Source: Candidatus Poseidoniales archaeon | GTDB lineage: Archaea > Thermoplasmatota > Poseidoniia > Poseidoniales > Poseidoniaceae | DNA: 40,276 nucleotides | Direction: 5' to 3' | Assembly: GCA_003602485.1 (NCBI GenBank) | Contig: QQSD01000006.1 | Span: 1,873 to 42,148 of the forward strand | Shown here: one piece after another, positions 16,355 through 24,410 of the stretch | Position numbering within the stretch: the stretch's first letter is position 1 | How the letters are laid out: the number at the start of each line of letters is the position of its first letter | Notes under the pieces: model-generated | Told to the model about the DNA's origin: nothing | Seen by the model: the letters and a program-made list of their open reading frames with translations, nothing else | The model's database searches: none | Position numbers and translations under genes: made by a program

Positions 16355-18120
16355 TGAAGGGACGCTGCCTGCCTAAAATGATGGGCGATACTTGGGAACC
16401 TGATGCGAACACGCGAGATTTTTTCCGCCATCTCGCATATCAAAACGCCATTGAATACGAAGGCAAAGGTGCCGTCGGCTCGGTCATAGGCCGAATCATG
16501 GGTGCTCGTGCAGAACTACGCCAACATGGCAAAGCCGTAACTGCATTGGTGGCATCCGAAGTGGCCAAAGCCAATGAAATGGCTGCAAAGAATGGTGTTG
16601 AATCACTCCGAGATATTCTCGCAGTGGAAGCACCCGAACTCCTCCAGAAGCGCGAAGTGAAGGCCCGACGTGAGGGGCTGCCAGATCTCGCTCATGCTGA
16701 ACATGGCTCAGTTGTGTTGCGATTCGCACCCAATCCAAACGGGCCGCTTTCCTTTGGACACGCAAGAGGGTTGGTCATCAACAGTACCTATCGCGAAAAA
16801 TACAACGGGACATTTATCTTGAGATTTGATGATACCGATACGAAAGTAAAACCGCCCATGCTTGATGCTTACAAAAGCATCGAGGAAGAAACGGAATGGT
16901 TGACTGGACGAAAACCCGACCGCGTGGTCATTGCCTCTGACCGTATTGAGGAGTATTATTTGCATGCAAAACAGATGCTTGAGGGTGGCTTTGGATATGT
17001 TTGCCGCTGCTCGGCAGAAGATTTCAAAGTACACCGTGTCGGTAAAACACCATGCCAGTGTCGAGACCAATCAACGGAAGACAACGTGGTATTGTGGAAT
17101 TCTATGCTCAAAGGAGTATTCAAACCTGGGGATGCCGTTGTCCGTGTAAAGACCGACATGACGTTGAAGAATCCAGCGCTTCGCGATTGGCCCGCACTCC
17201 GTTTACAGGATACGAAAGCTCACCCACACCCTCGTCCTTCAGTTGCATCTAACTACATCGTATGGCCTTTGTTAGATTTCCAAAGTGCTGTGGAGGACCA
17301 TCTTCAAGGTGTGACGCATATCATTCGTGGAAAAGACCTCATGGACTCTACACGTAAACAGAAATTGCTGTACGAGCATTTTGGTTGGACCTATCCTGAA
17401 ACCATGTATTGGGGCCGAGTAAAGGTGCATGAATGGGGTGGATTTTCAACCTCCCAGATGCGTAGGGACGTAGAGGCTGACCTGTACGAAGGATGGAGTG
17501 ACCCTCGTTTACCCACGCTTCAAGCCCTCAAAATGCGAGGCATTGATTCCAAGGCTCTGCGTTCGTTTTGGCTCGAACTGGGCATCACACAAAAAGACAT
17601 TTCAGTTCCTCTTGCCACCCTTTATTCGCACAATACGAAGGTGGTTGACAGCACGGCCCCGCGACTCACCTTTGTTCGACATCCAATTTCATTCTCACTT
17701 GAGGGAAATTCGCCTTCTGAAGTCTCGCTTCCAGTTCATCCCAACGATGCTTCAATGGGTATGAGAACATGGTCACTGCGTTCAAAGAACATCTTCCTCG
17801 AAGGTGAGGATATCGAAATGATGGACCTTCGCCTGAAAGAATTTGCTGATGTCGCTTTGAACGATACTGTGGCGACCATCGGCTCCATTGAGCGAAAGGA
17901 CAAACGCCCCATCGTTCATTGGCTCTCAGCCGACCATTCGAGGGAAACTGTACTGCGCTATACGAAGGACAACGAGATACATCATGTCAATGGCCATGTT
18001 GAAACACATTCCTACACGGCCGGGACCATCGTGCAACTCGAACGCATCGGATACGCTCGAGTTATGGAAGACGATTCACTCCTGCTCTGTCATGAAGACC
18101 ATGGCGATGAAAATGCTTAG
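16354..18120 (+). CDS. gltX: Glutamyl-tRNA synthetase, archaeal type
   Basis: A 588-residue class I synthetase charging tRNA-Glu. An archaeal N-terminal helical domain (about 20-110, including GSVIGRIMGARAELRQHGKAV) precedes the catalytic fold. The HIGH motif appears as FAPNPNGPLSFGHARG (about 124-139). The KMSKS position reads GFSTSQMRR near residue 365, a variant loop followed by the usual YEGWSDPRLPTLQALKMRG. A cysteine-rich insert (CRCSAEDF...CQCR) near 211-231 resembles the zinc site of archaeal GluRS. The C-terminal half is a beta-barrel anticodon domain. The start is either ATG 16354, overlapping the rnhB stop, or ATG 16378/16381. Archaea use GluRS with an amidotransferase to make Gln-tRNA. 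Confidence 0.93.
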   Translation: MKGRCLPKMMGDTWEPDANTRDFFRHLAYQNAIEYEGKGAVGSVIGRIMGARAELRQHGKAVTALVASEVAKANEMAAKNGVESLRDILAVEAPELLQKREVKARREGLPDLAHAEHGSVVLRFAPNPNGPLSFGHARGLVINSTYREKYNGTFILRFDDTDTKVKPPMLDAYKSIEEETEWLTGRKPDRVVIASDRIEEYYLHAKQMLEGGFGYVCRCSAEDFKVHRVGKTPCQCRDQSTEDNVVLWNSMLKGVFKPGDAVVRVKTDMTLKNPALRDWPALRLQDTKAHPHPRPSVASNYIVWPLLDFQSAVEDHLQGVTHIIRGKDLMDSTRKQKLLYEHFGWTYPETMYWGRVKVHEWGGFSTSQMRRDVEADLYEGWSDPRLPTLQALKMRGIDSKALRSFWLELGITQKDISVPLATLYSHNTKVVDSTAPRLTFVRHPISFSLEGNSPSEVSLPVHPNDASMGMRTWSLRSKNIFLEGEDIEMMDLRLKEFADVALNDTVATIGSIERKDKRPIVHWLSADHSRETVLRYTKDNEIHHVNGHVETHSYTAGTIVQLERIGYARVMEDDSLLLCHEDHGDENA

Positions 18121-18155
18121 GAAATTACATAGGTAACGAAAGCAGTCAAGAAAAT

Positions 18156-18566
18156 ATGAGCAAGACCGTTGGCGACCTCAACCTTGATGACGAACACACA
18201 ACCGTTGGTATTGATGACACCTTACAAGAAGCAGCATTGCGTCTTTTGACGACATCTGGTGGAATACTCGTCGTATTGGACGACGACCAGCGTGTCAAAG
18301 GAGTCATCGGCCAACGTCAATTGATCAAAGCCCTCAGTGAAGGAGTCGATGCGACTCAAGATCAGTGCCACGGGCACATGGAAATGGACTTCATGAAGGT
18401 CCACCTCAAAGACAGTCTCAAAGGCGTTCTAAAGGACATCAAAACCCGGACACCACAAGCGGTTGTTGCAGTTGATGAAAACGAAGAGTTTGTTGGTTAC
18501 TTCTCGCCGGGAGACTACCAAGACGCAGTTGACTTGGTTGCTAATCTGAAAGGACTTAACCTCTGA
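18156..18566 (+). CDS. CBS-domain pair protein
   Basis: A 136-residue protein made of two CBS motifs (about 1-65 and 70-130), the fold that binds adenosine nucleotides and acts as an energy or ligand sensor. The first repeat contains GGILVVLDDDQRVKGVIGQRQLIKAL. The second contains TPQAVVAVDENEEFVGYFSPGDY. No catalytic domain is attached, so it probably regulates a partner that cannot be named from sequence. It follows gltX by 35 bases on the same strand and ends one base before the stop of the convergent membrane protein. Confidence 0.85.
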   Translation: MSKTVGDLNLDDEHTTVGIDDTLQEAALRLLTTSGGILVVLDDDQRVKGVIGQRQLIKALSEGVDATQDQCHGHMEMDFMKVHLKDSLKGVLKDIKTRTPQAVVAVDENEEFVGYFSPGDYQDAVDLVANLKGLNL

Positions 18567-18567
18567 A

Positions 18568-20589
18568 TCAGGCCACCAGTTTGATGGTGCGCTGGCATCC
18601 TTGACAAGCAAAGCGATGAGGGCGTTCCGTCGTCGTTACTGGGTTCATAACTTGGCAGGCTGGGCATGGAATCTTTGGATGGACAACCGCTCCACGTGTA
18701 ATTCCGTGGAGTAATTTGGGACTTGCAATGGCAGTAGTCCACCAAATGAATGTCATGACCAAGATACTCCCTCCTATGAATTCCAAGGGGTAGCCGAGAA
18801 CAAGAATCAAACCAATCACTGGGATGAGGACACTTTCGAGATACAGATATTTGCGATTACGATTACGCGTGATCAGAAGTCCTATGAAAAATGAACCGCC
18901 CGTTCCTAGAAGCGTTAGAATGGAGAGTGTGAGCGGTGCAAATATGATGATGGAGGTAGCAGTTGAGGTCAGTGAAAATGGCTCAGATTGGTCGATACCT
19001 TCTCCACTGAGTGTGACTCTGTCACCCCAAGGACTACGGGAAACTGAGAAATCAAAAGCATCGGATTCACGGACAATACTCTCGCTAAAAGAAGTTGTAG
19101 AACTCGATGTTGCCTCAAAGTTAAGCGTGAAACTCTTCCACAAAGGAACGGGTTGGACGACGGTGAATTTGCTTATCAAATCCATCTGAAGGTCCTTTTC
19201 TGCAATCAATTCAGTTGTTAAAAATCGTATCGTAACGGGGTGGTTGATGACTGCATTCTGACCGTTCAAATCAACTTCAATTTTCAACTCGTTAAATGCA
19301 CGGAAATCGCCCACTAATTCTTCAGAAAGCAGTCCAAGACCGTCAGTGAGATACATGGGCCCGAGTGTGACAAGTTGTCGTTCAAACTCGCTCAGTTCTA
19401 CCGGTTCAATGAATCGGCTCACTCGGTCTTCGTCAGTAACTGCTCCTGCACTGAAGGCACGAAGCATCGTCGTTAGAGCGGGATTCTCATCCCCGATGTG
19501 GTCCATCCCCCAGCGCATCCAAAAGGCAATTTCGTCGTCCATGGTGATGGTTGTGATGCGCTCTAACCGCATGTCTCCATTTTCAGATGCGAGTTTGACC
19601 CTGATGTCCACATCCAGAAGACTTCCGCCTCCGTCTGTACGTAGAGGTTCATCTGGAGGATAATAGGTGCCAGTACCACCGCCAGTGTCAAAGGTTTCAA
19701 TTTCAAATGACGCAGATCCTTTCAATGACGGCTGGTCTTGCTGAAGGGTTAACTCGATTTCAACGCCAATCGTTTCAATCCCTCCTGAAGCCTCCGACCA
19801 TGTCCATGTTACTCGGACGGTATCTCCAGATGCCGTTTCGATTGGGTCGCCCGTCACCTCGCGGCCATTGACTCGCAAAGAAATCGATTCTGCGAGTGCC
19901 AACGTCGTGAGGCCCCACGGAGAATCAAGGCGAACTGCGAGGTATACATCAGAGCCTTCAACCTCTGGCTCCAACATAAGGATGTCCAGCAGCGGGATGG
20001 TCGCTTCAAGAGAGGATGCGTCTTCTTCACTGCCCCACAAAAATTCCAACTTTGCATCTGCACCGGGGACACTGAAGATGATAGCCTGGGCATCAAGTTC
20101 AAGTTCAATGTTGGAAGTCCCTGTTGTAGAAAGAGATTCAATGTCAATCTCAAAGGTCAGGAAACCCGACCCCTGGGCTAAGAATGAGGACCCCGGTTCT
20201 GTTTGTGCACTGAAACTCTTCGAACCAATGTTGACGGTTGCTGTTGCATTCACTTGAACCCCAGCTGCATTCGCAACCGTATAAGCAATCGAAAAGGTCC
20301 ATGTCGATGATGGAATTTCACCTTCCCACAGGTCGGGCATCATCCAACGTCCAAGACTTTCTTGTGAGGATACAGAGGTTTCGAGTGTGATGGATTGGGA
20401 TTCTTCCCCAAGTTCTGAGATGAATGGGGTCAGTTTTCGTTGACTGTCACTCCCCAGGAGGTACAATTCAACGGGTGATGCATCGCAACAAACCATGACT
20501 TCGTCAGATGAATCAGCCGAAACTTGAGAAATGACGGGAAGGAGGATTGTTGCCGTAAGCAATACCGACAGAAACAATGCCAGTCTCAT
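18568..20589 (-). CDS. Membrane protein with large ectodomain and C-terminal zinc ribbon
   Basis: About 673 residues from the ATG at 20589, which starts at the signal peptide (MRLALFLSVLLTATILLPVIS). The extracytoplasmic part (about 25-540) is beta-rich, with Gly, Ser and Thr-rich strands. Around residues 543-623 lie three or four hydrophobic helices, including LTLSILTLLGTGGSFFIGLL and a second cluster ending in FIWWTTAIASP. The C-terminal 32 residues carry C642/C645 and C662/C665 in a zinc-ribbon arrangement (CPAC and CQGC) that should face the cytoplasm. I do not recognise a catalytic domain. Its stop is one base from the convergent CBS gene. Function is unknown; a membrane scaffold or sensor is one possibility. 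Confidence 0.8.
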   Translation of the reverse strand: MRLALFLSVLLTATILLPVISQVSADSSDEVMVCCDASPVELYLLGSDSQRKLTPFISELGEESQSITLETSVSSQESLGRWMMPDLWEGEIPSSTWTFSIAYTVANAAGVQVNATATVNIGSKSFSAQTEPGSSFLAQGSGFLTFEIDIESLSTTGTSNIELELDAQAIIFSVPGADAKLEFLWGSEEDASSLEATIPLLDILMLEPEVEGSDVYLAVRLDSPWGLTTLALAESISLRVNGREVTGDPIETASGDTVRVTWTWSEASGGIETIGVEIELTLQQDQPSLKGSASFEIETFDTGGGTGTYYPPDEPLRTDGGGSLLDVDIRVKLASENGDMRLERITTITMDDEIAFWMRWGMDHIGDENPALTTMLRAFSAGAVTDEDRVSRFIEPVELSEFERQLVTLGPMYLTDGLGLLSEELVGDFRAFNELKIEVDLNGQNAVINHPVTIRFLTTELIAEKDLQMDLISKFTVVQPVPLWKSFTLNFEATSSSTTSFSESIVRESDAFDFSVSRSPWGDRVTLSGEGIDQSEPFSLTSTATSIIIFAPLTLSILTLLGTGGSFFIGLLITRNRNRKYLYLESVLIPVIGLILVLGYPLEFIGGSILVMTFIWWTTAIASPKLLHGITRGAVVHPKIPCPACQVMNPVTTTERPHRFACQGCQRTIKLVA

Positions 20590-20653
20590 TTTCCTCGGCC
20601 CTGCTACGGTTGGCGGGTTCATAACATGAACTCACTGAAGTGAAGAAAAAGCA

Positions 20654-21004
20654 TCAAAGTGCTTTCTCAAGCAAGTCGCCGAGTTCTTTCTCAAAGAGCG
20701 TCACGAGAGCCTCTCCAACTTCACCTTGAAGGTCATCGGGCAACAAACGCAAGCCAAGTCGAGTAGCGGCACGGGTGGCTTTGAGTTCGGCGTAAATACT
20801 GCGGGCTTTGGATTGGAAATAGTAGCCTACAGCTTCCTTGATTTCCGCTTTCAATTCGGGATCTTCTTCAACTTTCGAGCGAATGTGACTTTTCAATTCG
20901 TCTTTCACCAAGTCTCTGAAGGCTTCAATAACGAGGTCTTCGGTTGAGAGTAAATCCTGCAGTTGAGTTTGGATACTGCCCGTCAAGAGTCGCTCAATCG
21001 CCAT
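20654..21004 (-). CDS. Small all-helical protein of unknown function
   Basis: About 116 residues from the ATG at 21004; in-frame ATGs at 21046 and 21052 would overlap the upstream gene. The sequence is strongly helical and charged, with segments such as QTQLQDLLSTEDLVIEAFRD, KVEEDPELKAEIKEAVGYYF and ALVTLFEKELGDLL, and no cysteines or membrane helices. It follows the DHH-like gene and rps15 in one orientation, which suggests co-expression with that pair. In several euryarchaea I recall the KEOPS subunit Pcc1 following rps15-recJ, but this sequence does not look like Pcc1. I do not recognise the family. Confidence 0.65.
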   Translation of the reverse strand: MAIERLLTGSIQTQLQDLLSTEDLVIEAFRDLVKDELKSHIRSKVEEDPELKAEIKEAVGYYFQSKARSIYAELKATRAATRLGLRLLPDDLQGEVGEALVTLFEKELGDLLEKAL

Positions 21005-21029
21005 GGTGAAGCCAAGAGGTCGTGGTGTT

Positions 21030-21953
21030 TCAAACCGTCGCTTCATCTTCAAGCATCAAGAAACCTGTTCGCAACCAATGGTCGAGTCGTTTTGCTGCAT
21101 GAAGTCGTGAAGCATCTGCATCTTCAGGCCACCCTTCACGCAGCGCGTCAGCTTGGCTGGCTAAGTCAATTTTTTCCTCGCCAACAAGCATTCGTTTCCA
21201 GACCAGTTCTTCCAGTCGGGGCGTAGAGAGACTTGAATCTGTCAAACACGGTAAAATAAGTTCACTAAGGGCTTGCTTTCGTTCATCGACGTTCATTCCC
21301 GGCCAGGCTTTTTGCAACTTCATGAGACGGCGCTCAGGTAGGTGAGGTATCATCCCCTGACGTGGTTGAATCACTTCAGGTAGCGGTACGATGCGAACAC
21401 TACCTTCTTCCTTCAAATGAAGAAGGGCGGCTGAATGAATTGGATCAAGTGTCGTATCAAGAGCGCCACGAAGCCACAAACCTAGGGAAAGATAAGGTCG
21501 TAATTTTCTGACTCTGCGACCGTTGGGGGCAAGGAGTGCAGCGATGGCAGCACATTGTATCACACAATCAAGTGATCCGTGATGAATACGATGCTGACTC
21601 CCCATTTGCACACTTGTAGCTAAAGGTACGAAGTTGACACCATCAACATCTGCCAGGTCATCTACTTGCCAGGTATCCTCTTCCGAAGCAATCACAACGT
21701 TCACTCCAGATGAAGGTGAAGAGATTTCCAAGAGTTCGTCTCTTGGCCGATGATGTTTTGGCAGGTAAAAACGACGTCTGTACTTGATTCCGGCATCAAG
21801 ACAGGCAGCCTCTAATTGACCGATTGCAAGGAGCCCCTCGAGATTGGCCGGAGCATGGAGATGAATCAATTCACTGGATTTGATGCACTCAAGGTCAGCC
21901 TGAAGCTTGTCGCTCACAGGTTGAACGAAGGGGCTGCTGAGTAAATCTCGCAT
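21030..21953 (-). CDS. Putative degenerate DHH-superfamily (RecJ/Cdc45-like) protein
   Basis: A 307-residue protein without an obvious enzymatic motif. The N-terminal stretch ELIHLHAPANLEGLLAIGQL followed by AACLDAGIKYRRRFYLP matches the shape of DHH motif I (a hydrophobic strand, DxD loop, Gly, helix, then AGI), but the DxD acids are replaced. A following strand, VNVVIASEEDTW, sits where the DHH triad should be and lacks it. The second half has a helix-rich region (PYLSLGLWLRGAL, ERRLMKLQKAWPGM). In many euryarchaea a RecJ-like nuclease (GAN, the Cdc45 relative in the CMG helicase) lies beside rps15, as here. I infer an inactive Cdc45-like paralogue; an unrelated fold remains possible. It overlaps nothing upstream. 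Confidence 0.5.
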   Translation of the reverse strand: MRDLLSSPFVQPVSDKLQADLECIKSSELIHLHAPANLEGLLAIGQLEAACLDAGIKYRRRFYLPKHHRPRDELLEISSPSSGVNVVIASEEDTWQVDDLADVDGVNFVPLATSVQMGSQHRIHHGSLDCVIQCAAIAALLAPNGRRVRKLRPYLSLGLWLRGALDTTLDPIHSAALLHLKEEGSVRIVPLPEVIQPRQGMIPHLPERRLMKLQKAWPGMNVDERKQALSELILPCLTDSSLSTPRLEELVWKRMLVGEEKIDLASQADALREGWPEDADASRLHAAKRLDHWLRTGFLMLEDEATV

Positions 21954-22012
21954 CGACTATCGTTCATACGAAACGACGACACCAAATCAAGGTGTTCATT
22001 TCTGAGGATGAA

Positions 22013-22471
22013 TCACTCAACCATCAAGCGGAGTTCATCACGCTTGTAGCGCCAGTCTGCAGGCAAACGGCTTTCGCCCTTGTAGTAATTAGCAAGTCGG
22101 CGAATCTTAGATTCTGTGATTTCCAAAGCACGCTTGTTGTGCAGGTCCTTGTGGTTGCCCGAGCCCAAGTGGTTGATGATGGCCACTGCTTGACGCATGA
22201 GGTTCATCATATCTTCAGGGTAAGCGCCACCCATTTCATTCTCAGCCAAAACTTGGCCAAGGCGCATGCCGAGGACCAAGCGGACATTGGGGACTGCGTG
22301 TTTGTCTCGGAGAATCATGCCGATTTCAGAGGATGACTTACCGGACTTAGCAAGGTCGAGAATGGTGGCCGTAACGGCAGCTTTGTCAGTATTTGACCAT
22401 TCAGGAGCTTCTGAAACGTGTGGGCGAGTTGAGCCACTTTGGCCTTTACGAGACTTATACATACGTGCCAT
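22013..22471 (-). CDS. rpsO: 30S ribosomal protein S15 (uS15)
   Basis: A 152-residue small-subunit protein binding the central domain of 16S rRNA, of archaeal/eukaryotic length (long N-terminal extension compared with the roughly 90-residue bacterial form). The N-terminus MARMYKSRKGQSGSTRP is the standard archaeal start. LAKSGKSSSEIGMILRDKH and the C-terminal KRALEITESKIRRLANYYK are conserved helices. The ATG at 22471 is firm. The 76-base gap to ArcS probably holds its promoter. It is followed 59 bases later by the DHH-like gene. Confidence 0.96.
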   Translation of the reverse strand: MARMYKSRKGQSGSTRPHVSEAPEWSNTDKAAVTATILDLAKSGKSSSEIGMILRDKHAVPNVRLVLGMRLGQVLAENEMGGAYPEDMMNLMRQAVAIINHLGSGNHKDLHNKRALEITESKIRRLANYYKGESRLPADWRYKRDELRLMVE

Positions 22472-22547
22472 AGAGCATCACCAAGCGACCTTCCGACTTA
22501 TCTCCCCTTCTTAATCACTCCGCACACAACGAAGACACCATGACACC

Positions 22548-24368
22548 TCAACGCATCTTTTTGCGTTGATGTGATTTTGCAAGAGTACCCGGCGTGCCAG
22601 CCCATTCCCAACCCGGTGCAATAGCACGGGCGAGACCGATAACAACTCCGCCCTGGTAGACGAGCAAGTCGTCACCACAGCGGATCATTGGATCGTAGGA
22701 TTGAACCATCTGAGCGAAGACATCACCTTTCCAAACCGTTTCTTCAACGAGATGAATCTTGGGAAGAGCATCGTGCTGGGCCAACAGGTCAACGGAGGCT
22801 CTCGAGAAAGAAAAGCCATTTCGGTCAATCGACCAAACGGCGATTTGTTGACCGTCCAACTCCAATCGCCACCTTGGCAACTTACCTCGAATCACGATAT
22901 TTTCGCACCAGTGGTCGTTTTTCATGGTCTTGCGAGCGATGCTTTTGAAATGCTCCAAAAGTCTATGGCTGTTCTTTTGATTGCGCAACTCATAGGTCTG
23001 AACTGCGTCCTTAACTGCCGCAGTGAGATCTTGAAGAGCATCGTGGTTGGTTGAACCTCGTCCTTGGCGAGTATTGACGACTTCGATTTCAAGAAAGTCC
23101 AATTCCATGTTGGTGTGGTTGATAATTCGTTTGTAGCCTGTTCGCTTGACAAGTGACTTCAGCATCCGTTCTACTCGTGCCAACTCATCCAGTGTCCAAT
23201 CTCCTGTAACAGGCACATCATAATTGGAAGCAGGCCATACATCCTCAAGATCCCGGGGAACCAAACCCAGTGGTGAAGTCATCATCACTTCATGGCACCC
23301 CGTCGACTGGATTGACCGAATAAACCGGCTGTGTGTCTTTGAGAGTCGGTATGGTTTCCGTGCAGAGCACGGAAGGAGAATCATAACCTCTCTAACTGGT
23401 CCTGGTGTTTGGTAGGATGATGTCATGAATTGCTCCCACTGTTCAACGAGCGGATCGTGCAGAGCCGACTCGCTAAAACATGCGAAGAGTTTGTCCGCTT
23501 TGACATGTGAAGAGAGCGCATCGAGTTGCTGGCTAACGAGATGACGATGGTGTCGGAGATGCTCAACAGATTTTGGGCTTGAGAGAGATTGGCGCTCGGC
23601 AAGGGTCGAGAGCGTCCCGTGAACCATCGCCGCACGAACTTCGTCGAGTGCCTTCATCCAATGGTATGCCTGAGCCTCCATCACGAAGGTCTCGTGTTCC
23701 AGTGGGAATCTTGGTCCTTGTTGGGTCAGAAGCGCCTCGCTGGCAGAGGCTTCACGGCTGCGCGCCATGTCAAAGAGATCCACACCCATGAGCGTCAACA
23801 ATGCCACGTTATCGGGACCGCCGATACCCGGTGCCCAGAGGAGTGCTCCGGGAAAGCGTTGCTTGAGTGCGAGAAGTGCTTGAGACAATTTTTGACCTTG
23901 CGCTGCGAGTTGAACTGCGTCGGTCAGCACAACAATATCGGGAGAGAGGGATGCGTCGAGGAGACTCTCATCATGATTCATGCGCTGCCATGATACGGGG
24001 AGCAGTGACGACGTACCTTGCATCTCTCCTGCATTGGCATCCTCGAGGGATGGAGGAAGTACATGGCCAACGCCGACTGAGTATGACGGCCCAATCTCTA
24101 AAAATTCAGGTGCCACAAAAGCACCTCGCGCCTTCATTTCCAGCGTGGCCGGAAGTGTGGACGTAGAACTGGTGCTAAACGGAGCATAAGGCACAGGAAG
24201 AACAACGTCGTCATCCATGAGGACAAGCGATGGAGTGATGCTTGTAGGAGATTTCCGATCTCCCAATCCCCATTGACGAGAATAACGATGACGGTGCATC
24301 ACAGTACGTGCCAAGCCGTCGCCCATGACGCGTCGGAGTCGCCCGTCTTCTTCAAGGGTTTGAACCAA
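22548..24368 (-). CDS. arcS: Archaeosine synthase ArcS (tRNA-guanine transglycosylase family, with PUA domain)
   Basis: Up to 606 residues. ArcS converts the preQ0 base at position 15 of archaeal tRNA towards archaeosine. The N-terminal part (1-220) resembles a TGT barrel that has lost its catalytic residues. The ArcS hallmark PCSARKPYRLSKTH lies at 333-346, followed by the conserved core (TSPLGLVPRDLEDVWPASNY). A C-terminal PUA domain (about 535-600, GDDLLVYQGGVVIGLARAI) should bind tRNA. The start is uncertain: a TTG at 24368 or the ATG at 24326 (592 residues). The latter leaves more room for the divergent promoter. No clear ribosome-binding site precedes either. Confidence 0.92.
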   Translation of the reverse strand: MVQTLEEDGRLRRVMGDGLARTVMHRHRYSRQWGLGDRKSPTSITPSLVLMDDDVVLPVPYAPFSTSSTSTLPATLEMKARGAFVAPEFLEIGPSYSVGVGHVLPPSLEDANAGEMQGTSSLLPVSWQRMNHDESLLDASLSPDIVVLTDAVQLAAQGQKLSQALLALKQRFPGALLWAPGIGGPDNVALLTLMGVDLFDMARSREASASEALLTQQGPRFPLEHETFVMEAQAYHWMKALDEVRAAMVHGTLSTLAERQSLSSPKSVEHLRHHRHLVSQQLDALSSHVKADKLFACFSESALHDPLVEQWEQFMTSSYQTPGPVREVMILLPCSARKPYRLSKTHSRFIRSIQSTGCHEVMMTSPLGLVPRDLEDVWPASNYDVPVTGDWTLDELARVERMLKSLVKRTGYKRIINHTNMELDFLEIEVVNTRQGRGSTNHDALQDLTAAVKDAVQTYELRNQKNSHRLLEHFKSIARKTMKNDHWCENIVIRGKLPRWRLELDGQQIAVWSIDRNGFSFSRASVDLLAQHDALPKIHLVEETVWKGDVFAQMVQSYDPMIRCGDDLLVYQGGVVIGLARAIAPGWEWAGTPGTLAKSHQRKKMR

Positions 24369-24410
24369 AAGAGGGGATTGGTTTGAAAGTCTTCACCGCT
24401 ACGCCAAAGC

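Noticed and set aside
17400-17500. GluRS judged inactive for lack of KMSKS
   Set aside because: The GFSTSQMRR loop is at the right place, followed by the usual WSDPRLPTL core; variation in this loop is common in archaeal GluRS.
21030-21953. Active RecJ/GAN nuclease
   Set aside because: The motif I acids and the DHH triad are absent, so only a degenerate relative can be proposed.
22472-22547. tRNA or small RNA gene in the rps15/arcS gap
   Set aside because: No cloverleaf, T-loop or other RNA signature seen; more likely promoter and leader.
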